Source of the DNA: Ipomoea triloba
Taxonomy: Eukaryota > Streptophyta > Magnoliopsida > Solanales > Convolvulaceae
Length of the DNA stretch: 64,000 nucleotides
Assembly (NCBI RefSeq): GCF_003576645.1
Contig: NC_044924.1
Coordinates: forward strand, 27,660,099 to 27,724,098
Reading direction: 5' to 3'
Shown here: in pieces, positions 56,855 through 64,000 of the stretch
How the letters are laid out: each line of letters opens with the position of its first letter
Position numbering within the stretch: the stretch's first letter is position 1
Notes under the pieces: model-generated
Told to the model about the DNA's origin: nothing
The model's database searches: none
What the model saw: the letters and a program-made list of their open reading frames with translations, nothing else
Program-made: the position numbers and the translations under genes

Positions 56855-57145
56855 ATCTGTAAAAAAAAAAATTAGAAAAATACCTTGAAGAATAGCAGAG
56901 GTGAGATGTGTAAAATTTAAGTTTTATTTTAAGTTTAAAAAGGATAAAAAAGAAAATATATTAAAATAGCTATTCCTGACAAAGAGACTGTCTTCGTCGG
57001 GGTGGTTGCCGACCACCCCTTCAATTCTCCCCTCCTCCTTTGTCCCCGGTTGGAGACGAAAGATCTTCGTCTCCTCGATCTTCGTCTCCTCTCTTCGTCT
57101 CCAACCGAAGACAAAGAGACTGTCTTCGTCGTCTCCGGTTGGTGC
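55538..57145. other. Intergenic, no gene seen
   Basis: 55880-55990 has two tandem GGTTCGCGGAAGGAATAGA copies, which look like MITE ends. 56040-56080 is (ATT)n. 56310-56480 contains a 110-bp tandem duplication (ATGAGATTATCCTAAGGAGA units near 56328 and 56422). 56827-56853 is (TA)n. 56995-57130 is a pyrimidine-rich GATCTTCGTCTCC repeat. None has coding support. Confidence 0.4.
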
Positions 57146-57147
57146 AT

Positions 57148-58650
57148 ATTTTCGTTGATATATTCCAAATTAAATTCATTTGAATATATTAATTAGTTTC
57201 CTATTAATTAATTCTTAAACTTATAAATAGGAAAACATATCATATTTCTCTGTATAAATCTTTGAAAAAAAATTAAGGTGAAATATTGTAGGGAAAATAC
57301 AATGTCCGATACACCTAGCCACTATTTGCATAATAATATACTTTCCTTAAAATTTATTTAGTTACCTTCGAGTATAGTAAAATAGAAACCCAAATAAGTA
57401 ATTAAAAAGTGAATTGAAATGTAATGTCAAACCATTTCTAAGTGCCACAGGAGAAATTAAAAAGTGAATTGAAACGTAATGTCAAACCGTTTAATTTCTA
57501 ATTGCCACCGAACAAAAAATAAAGCAAGCAACACTACTTCATCTCACTATTGACTTCTTAAATATAGCGCGCCTTGCTCAAACTTCATTGTTCACCAGAG
57601 CACAAACGAAATTGAGCTAGTGAACTTAGAGGAGAGACAACCTTGTTGCTATTATTTGTTTAAACGGTGTTTTTGTGAGTTCTCATTTTCATTTGAGATT
57701 GAAATTTTTCTAATTTTTCTTGCTATAATTTATTCCATTGATGTTTAATTGTTCTTCATTTTGCTTGATGTAAGATTCTAGGAATACTCTTTCGGCCATT
57801 GATTCCTTGTAGTCTTTTTCCCGCCTAATTTTCATTTTCCTATTTGTTTCTTTAATGTTTTTAGTTGGTCTAGTAATTAATTTGATTTTGATTTATCCAT
57901 TTCCCATTTTCTATAATATAATCTTTGCTTTTCATCTTATTTTTAATTTTCTTTGCAGCTATTTTGAATTTTTTATTCTTTTAGATCTGATTATATCTAA
58001 GATATTTCATGTGAGATTTTTTTGCTTGGTTTTTGTTGTTCTCTATCCGTTGCTTTGATGCTTGTAGTTGGACTCAGAAGTTTAGAATTGCTTGCTGAGC
58101 TTGTTGAGTCGAGAATTTTGTTGCAGATGATTACTTCTTTTTGGTTTACACTTACACTGAAATACATGGGTATACTGGTTGTCTTTCTCTTTGTATTTCT
58201 TTTAAAATTTTGTGAGTGTTTGCTCTATTAGAAGTGGATTTTATATTAAACTTCTTTCTTGTCTTAATATATAGTGAGTGTATATCTTTGGGGTTTCTTT
58301 GTTCATTGGCTAAAATGATTTTTTTTTTTAGTTTCTTTTCGTAAGTGTAAGGATATAATTTTGCTATGATCTTTTTGTTTATCTATTACTTTGTTTCTCT
58401 TAGTGTATGGAGAATACCTTTCGGACTTTGATTCATTCTTTAGCTGTTTCAAATTTTTATGTAAGATTTTTTTTTTTTTTAGCTTAGCTTAGTTTTTGAG
58501 AGTGTATGTATACCTTAGGGAATTCTTTGTTGTTGAGATTATTATTATTTTTTCTTTTTGTAACATTAAAAATTTGATTTTGCTATAATCTCTCATTATT
58601 CACTATATATTTTTTGACAAATGCAGCTAAATAATTCTTTGTGAATGTAC
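57148..58650 (+). repeat. Tandem unit A: promoter/5'-UTR-intron-like segment
   Basis: Repeated at about 61090-62175 (unit B, truncated) and about 62656-64000 (unit C, continues past the window). It contains a conserved run CACCAGAGCACAAACGAAAT then GAGCTAGTGAACTTAGAGGA near 57590-57640, followed by a T-rich stretch that looks like a long 5'-UTR intron ending in TTGCAG or TGCAG (about 58620). The 67-residue hydrophobic frame at 57855-58058 is identical in unit C and comes from T-rich intron-like DNA; it is not a credible protein. Confidence 0.6.
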
Positions 58651-58653
58651 AAA

Positions 58654-58773
58654 ATGGTTAACCCAAGAGTAAGAAGTGATGGAGAAGGCAAGGGCAAGAG
58701 GAAGATGGCGTCTTCAACAGACACTTCCAAGGAATTGTTGGAAGAATTGAATCAATCGAAAAACAATGGGTGA
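58654..58773 (+). CDS. Short hypothetical ORF downstream of unit A, 39 aa
   Basis: The first ATG after the intron-like TGCAG reads MVNPRVRSDGEGKGKRKMAS and ends in NNG before a TGA. It is lysine- and charge-rich with no known domain. It could be the start of a gene whose remainder was lost, or a captured exon. It is reported because the upstream segment has the layout of a promoter and UTR intron and is amplified. Confidence 0.25.
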   Translation: MVNPRVRSDGEGKGKRKMASSTDTSKELLEELNQSKNNG

Positions 58774-58847
58774 GATAATGGAGTCTAAAGCAACAGAGAC
58801 CTGCAGCTCTTCCACTGCTCCGGGAAGTGATGATAACATTATCTATG

Positions 58848-60063
58848 TTTGGATTAGGTGTAACATCAAAAAACAAACAAATTATCCGTTAAGAAAAAAA
58901 CAACAAGAAAGGTAGAAGGGAATAGGAGGGCAGCCCATGACGAAATACTAATGCAAAGTTCGGAAGGATGGTGAGCTAAGTGTTAATCAAGCTCGGAGAG
59001 GTAGCTAGACCCCTCGGGCATAGATTAATTAGGTCATGACCTCCTAACCGCTGCCCGATTGAGTGGACTACTCCCTCGTCGCGAGTTCGACCCCCACCTT
59101 CAACCAACTCAAAGCCGTTTTCCTCACCCAGGCCATCCTCCCAACATCCTCTACCACATGCAATCAATGAATAGGCAAATAAAGCACAAAATAGGATGCA
59201 AGACAATGGAATAACACATTAACCAAAACAAGCTTAAGACACATGGAGCAACAATTATTTTCTATATCTCAGCGGTTTTTTTTTAAAGTAAATTTAAGGG
59301 GAATGTAAACCAAGAACAAGAATTAGTGTTTCAATGCAGTAAATAAAGGCTACAAATAAAGCAATTGCAACGTATACATAATACACCTAATTCCCTCAAT
59401 TTCTAGGGTTCATGGTCAAAGCTATGAAGGAGATAAATGTTGAAGATCAAACACCCTACTCCTGCTATCTGTACGAGTACACATTTTACCAGCTAGCATT
59501 GAGGACTTATGTAGCATTCTGTAGATGGCATCAGAGTTTATTTTATCATTTGCAAAATCTAGAAAAAGGCGTTAGTACACTAATAAAATAGAAATTCAAA
59601 AATGAAATTTAACACTATGCAATTGAGCTTAAAAGTTATATGTTTGGATAAGGTGTAACATTAAAAAACAAACAAATTATCCGTTAAGCAAAAAAACAAC
59701 AAGAAAGGTAGAAGAGAATAGGAGGGCAGCCCAGGACGAAAGCCAAGTTCGAAATGGTGGTGAGTCTCAATCAAGCTCGGAGAGGTAGCCGGACCCCTCG
59801 GGCATAGGTTAGGTCATGACCTCCTAACCGCTGCCCGAGTGACTGGACTACTCCCTCCTCGTGAGTTTGACCCCGGCCCACCTTCAACTAACTCAAAGTT
59901 GTTTCTCTTACCCAGGCCATCCTCCCAACGTCCTCTACCACATGTGATTAATGAATAGGCAAATAAACCATAAAATAGAATGCAAGACAATATAATAACA
60001 CATTGAATAAAACAAGCTTAAGACATAGGGGCAACAATTATTTAAGTATTTCTATATCTCACC

Positions 60064-60106
<43 letters not shown>

Positions 60107-60315
60107 NTTTTTTTTTTTTTTTTTTTTTTTTGTAAATTTAAGAGGAAATTGAAAGCAAGAACAAGAATTAGAGCTTCAATGGAGTAAATAAAAACTATAA
60201 ATAAAGAAATTGCAACATATACATAATACACCTAATTCCCTTAATATCTAGGGTTCATGGTCAAAGCTAGGAAGGAGATAAATGTTGAAGATCAAACACC
60301 CTACTCATACTATCT
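58848..60315. repeat. Two tandem copies of a 791-bp unit
   Basis: 58848-59475 and 59639-60315 align from TATGTTTGGAT(T/A)AGGTGTAA to ATCAAACACCCTACTC; start-to-start spacing is 791 bases. Each copy holds AATCAAGCTCGGAGAGGTAG, CCCCTCGGGCATAG, TAGGTCATGACCTCCTAACC and a B-box-like GAGTTCGACCCC (copy 1 near 59080), so a tRNA-related SINE-like piece is possible. No gene. Confidence 0.75.
60061..60131. repeat. Poly-T tract with one N
   Basis: About 66 T bases interrupted by an N at 60107. Its length is not reliable. Confidence 0.9.
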
Positions 60316-60459
60316 ACAAAATGGGATAAAGATATTCGAAAAGGAAGGGATGACTAAGTAGATGGAATATGATTTTTGTACTTGAAGGTCACCAATTCGT
60401 TTCTTACTAACATATTTTCAGTGGAGCTCGTTGTGATCAACTCATTCGAGTATGATTTT

Positions 60460-60860
60460 AATTGTGATTGTGAATTTGTTTATAATATAATTAAATATTT
60501 TACCAAATAGAGGCTCCATTTAATAATTATCAATTGATGTGAATTATAATTTTGAATTTATTAATAAATTAAATAATTAGAATCGTCATTTAATAATTAT
60601 CAATCGATTTTAGTAATGATCATTTATTTATTCATAATATAATTAAATATTTTACTAAACAAAGTTGTCATTTAACATTTATCAATTAATTTTAAATATG
60701 ATTGTTGATTTATTAATAATATAATTAAATATTTTACTAAATATAATCCTCATTTAATAATTATCAGATGATTTTAACTATGATTATGCATTTATTAATA
60801 ATATAATTAAATATTTTACTAAACATATTATAATTGTATATGTGTAATCTTCTAAATTTA
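60460..60860. repeat. 82-bp AT-rich tandem repeat
   Basis: ATAATATAATTAAATATTTT recurs at 60482, 60634, 60716 and 60798. The last three are exactly 82 bases apart, and the first interval (152) contains one shortened, degenerate copy. Between them is CATTTAATAATTATCAATTG with variants. Confidence 0.8.
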
Positions 60861-61089
60861 GAAAATAGAATGTAACATTGCACTTTAAATAAATTATATC
60901 AACATAATATTACTTAGATTTCATTATTTAACGTCAATAAGAGTATGCTTTAAATTAAACTTACCTCATTTGTTCAATTCATGTTTGATTCAATTAACAA
61001 AAATTAATTCAAATTATTTATAATTTAATTTTTATAGTAAATAATCTTTGTGTATATACATATACATACATACATTCTTTTAATAATTG

Positions 61090-61276
61090 CTACATATTTT
61101 CGTTGGTATATTCCAAATTAAATTCATTTGGATATATTAATTAATTTCCTCTTAAATCTTAAACTTATGAATGGTAATAAATTGACTATATTAGCATGTG
61201 CAGTTGCATCATTCATGATGTAATATTTAGTTATAATTTTTGTGTTTATTTTTATTGTCAAAAGTAATTCTCTTAC

Positions 61277-61334
<58 letters not shown>

Positions 61335-62175
61335 TTGGAAAAAAATTAAGGTGAAATATTGTACGGGAAAGACAATGCCCAATACAAGATTGCATTAAGT
61401 GTAAAAGATATAGCCACTATTGGCGTAATAGACTTTTCTTAAATTTTTATTTAGTTACCTTCGAATATAGTAAAATAGAAACTCAAAGAAGAAATTAAAA
61501 AGTGAATTGAAATGTAATGTCATACTGTTTCAAAGTGCCACCGGACAAATTAAAAAGTGAATTATATTGAAACGTAACGTCAAACTGTTTAATTTCTAAT
61601 TGCCACCGAACAAAAAATAACGCAAGCAACACTTCATCTCACTATTGACTTCTTGAATATAGCGTGCGTTGCTCAAACTTCATTTTTCACCAGAGCACAA
61701 ACGAAATTGAGCTAGTGAACTTAGAGGAGTGATAACTTTGTTGCTATTATTTGTTTAAACCGTGTTTTTGTGAGTTCTCATATTCATTTGAGATTGAACT
61801 TTTTCTAATTTTTCTTGCTCTAATTTATTCCATTATGTTTGATTGTTCTTCATTTTGCTTGATGTGAGATTCTAGGAATACTCTTCCAGCTATTGATTCC
61901 TTGTAGTCTTTTTCCAGCCTAATTTTCATTTTCCTATTTGTTTCATTCTTAGATGTTTTTAGTTGGTCTAGTAATTAATTTGATTTTGATTTATCCATTT
62001 CCCATTTTCTATAATATAATCTTTGCTTTTCATCTTGAATTTTCTATGCAGCTATTTTGATTTTTTTTATTCTTTTAGATCTGATTATATCTAAGATATT
62101 TCATGTGAGATTTTTTTGCTTGGTTTTTGGTATTCTATATCCATTGCTTTGATGCTTGTAGTTGGACTTGTAAGT
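61090..62175 (+). repeat. Tandem unit B (truncated)
   Basis: A second copy of the 57148-58650 unit, with an added (AT)n tract at about 61281-61332. It is cut off at 62175 by an N, a long (AT)n tract and the GC-rich element at 62251-62650. Confidence 0.75.
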
Positions 62176-62176
62176 N

Positions 62177-62250
<74 letters not shown>

Positions 62251-62254
<4 letters not shown>

Positions 62255-62504
62255 TGTTGCAAATATCCCTGCCTAGGCGCTAGGCGTCCCTAGGCCGAGG
62301 CGAATTGCTCCCTAGGCGACTGCTTAGCGCTTAACTTGGCCGACTGGGCCGAGTTGGCGGCTGACTTGGCCGAATTAGGCCGAGTTAATTTGCTCAACTC
62401 GACAGAGTTAGCAGAGTTAACTCTGGCGAGTCGGTCTTATTAATTTTTTATTATATTTATATATGTTGAAATTTATTTATTTATATAAATAAGAGAAGTA
62501 AGAA

Positions 62505-62535
<31 letters not shown>

Positions 62536-62650
62536 GACATACACTCACACATGCATTATTTTTTTTTTTTTTTGTAGGTCGCCGCCTAGACCGCTTAGGC
62601 GCTAGAGGCAAGTCTACTGCCCGACTAGTGCCTAGCCTCTACTGCAACCA
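62251..62650. mobile_element. CCTAGGCG-rich element between (AT)n tracts
   Basis: TGTTGCAAATATCCCTGCCT with GCCTAGGCGCTAGGCG at the left; AGGTCGCCGCCTAGACCGC and TAGCCTCTACTGCAACC at the right, so the ends are roughly inverted (TTGCAnNNA...CTAGGC). The interior has GGCCGAGTTGGCGGCTGACT-type repeats, an AT tract and a T tract. It is flanked by (AT)n at 62177-62250 and TATATATA at 62650-62658. Confidence 0.5.
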
Positions 62651-62655
62651 TATAT

Positions 62656-64000
62656 ATATCTTTGGAAAAAAAATTAAAGTGAAGTATTGTAGGGGAAAGA
62701 CAATGCCCAATACAAGATTGCATTAAGTGTAAAAGATATAGCTACTATTGGCATAATAGACTTTCCTTAAATTTTTATTTAGTTAACTCGCATATAGTAA
62801 AATAGAGAACGAAATAAGTAATTAAAAGGTTAATTGAAATGTAACGTCAAACCGTTTTTAAGTGCCACCGGACAAATTAAAAAGTGAATTGAAACGTAAC
62901 GTCAAACCGTTTAATTTCTAATTGCCACCGAACAAAAAATAAAGCAAGCAACACTACTTCATCTCACTATTGACTTCTTAAATATAGCGCACCTTGCTCA
63001 AACTTCATTGTTCACCAGAGCACAAACGAAATTGAGCTAGTGAACTTAGAGGAGAGACAACCTTGTTGCTATTATTTGTTTAAATGGTGTTTTTGTGAGT
63101 TCTCATTTTCATTTGAGATTGAAATTTTTCTAATTTTTCTTGCTATAATTTATTCCATTGATGTTTAATTGTTCTTCATTTTGCTTGATGTGAGATTCTA
63201 GGAATACTCTTTCGGCCATTGATTCCTTGTAGTCTTTTTCCTGCCTAATTTTCATTTTCCTATTTGTTTCTTTAATGTTTTTAGTTGGTCTAGTAATTAA
63301 TTTGATTTTGATTTATCCATTTCCCATTTTCTATAATATAATCTTTGCTTTTCATCTTATTTTTAATTTTCTTTGCAGCTATTTTGAATTTTTTATTCTT
63401 TTAGATCTTATTATATCTAAGATATTTCATGTGAGATTTTTTTGCTTGGTTTTTGTTGTTCTCTATCCGTTGCTTTGATGCCTGTAGTTGGACTCAGAAG
63501 TATAGAATTGCTTGCTGAGTTTGCTGTGTCGAGAATTTTGTTGCAGATGATTACTTCTTTTTGGTTTAATTTACACTTACACTGAAATACATGGGTATAC
63601 TGGTTGTCTTTCTCTTTGTATTTCTTTTAAAATTTTGTGAGTGTGTGCTCTATTAGAAGTGGATCTTATATTAAACTTTTTTCTTGTCTTAATCTATAGT
63701 GAGTGTATATCTTTGGGGTTTCTTTGTTCATTGGCTAAAATGAAATTTTTTTAGTTTCTTTTCGTAAGTGTAAGGATATGATTTTGTTATGATCTTTTTG
63801 TTTATCTTAGTGTATGGAGAATACCTTTCGGACTTTGATTCATTCTCTAGCTGTTTCAATTTTTTATGTAAGATTTTTTTTTTAGCTTAGCTTAGTTTTT
63901 GAGAGTGTATGTATACCTTAGGGAATTCTTTGTTGTTGAGATTATTATTATTTTTTCTTTTTGTAACATTAAAAATTTGATTTTGGTATAACCTCTCATT
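62656..64000 (+). repeat. Tandem unit C, runs past the window end
   Basis: The third copy, closer to unit A than unit B is: long stretches appear identical to 57240-58595, including the frame at 63275-63478. It is cut by the window edge just where unit A would reach the 39-aa frame. Confidence 0.75.

Noticed and set aside
56935..57168. Arginine/serine-rich frame
   Set aside because: It comes from GATCTTCGTCTCC repeats on the opposite strand. No domain, and not conserved in units B and C.
57855..58058. Hydrophobic 67-residue frame identical at 63275-63478
   Set aside because: It lies in T-rich intron-like DNA of a tandem repeat. Any T-rich stretch gives Phe/Leu/Ile-rich frames, and unit B does not keep it. 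Identity reflects recent duplication, not selection.
59080..59110. A complete tRNA gene in the 791-bp unit
   Set aside because: Only a B-box-like piece is visible. No acceptor, D or anticodon stems can be folded as for the tRNA-Glu at 42899.

Overview
The window is nuclear DNA of a flowering plant. It has plant SAUR auxin-response genes, an intact plant-type ERV1 sulfhydryl oxidase gene with GT-AG introns, a TIR-NBS-LRR gene (a class found in eudicots and not in grasses), a plant nuclear tRNA-Glu, and many nested plant transposons. A eudicot is well supported. The family cannot be fixed from the sequence; Solanales is only a guess. There are four runs of N (17962-18153, 47231-47254, and single Ns at 60107 and 62176).

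Layout. (1) 1-7.4 kb and 33.5-42.5 kb carry SAUR genes as two facing arms of a large, partly rearranged inverted duplication. Each unit is a head-to-head pair: one long SAUR (about 144 aa) and one short SAUR (96-97 aa) that diverge from a shared intergenic region of 0.7-0.85 kb. There are five such pairs, plus truncated extra copies. Both arms carry the same broken copia gag fragment and the same frameshifted SAUR. (2) 7.4-20 kb is a transposon-rich spacer: a CACTA-like end, a 4.5 kb copia element inserted in a tRNA-derived SINE, and terminal-inverted-repeat elements sitting in (AT)n tracts. (3) 19.4-28 kb holds a tandem segmental duplication. Each copy ends in a small gene for a secreted peptide; the second ends in a CEP-type C-terminus. 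Insertions into one copy can be read against the other as an empty site. (4) 29-33 kb has a degenerate copia fragment and a complete six-exon ERV1 gene on the minus strand. (5) 42.9-45 kb has a tRNA-Glu(CTC), a Tourist-like MITE, a minisatellite-bearing TIR element and an RNase H fragment. (6) 45.7-51.9 kb is a TIR-NBS-LRR gene with two one-base deletions in A runs of its LRR exon, nested MITEs in intron 1, and extra decayed copies of its C-terminal exon. (7) 52.0-54.7 kb is a MULE with TIRs of about 210 bp and a 10-bp target duplication. It carries a subtilase gene fragment (Pack-MULE) and a nested LINE-derived element. (8) 57-64 kb is a tandem array of a promoter/5'-UTR-like unit with AT-rich spacers.

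How the genes relate. The SAUR pairs are a dosage-expanded auxin-growth module, each pair probably driven from one shared promoter region. ERV1 (oxidative protein folding), the TNL (intracellular immune receptor) and the secreted peptide genes (candidate signalling peptides) are functionally separate neighbours. Most of the remaining sequence is mobile-element DNA; several elements have exact ends and target duplications given below.
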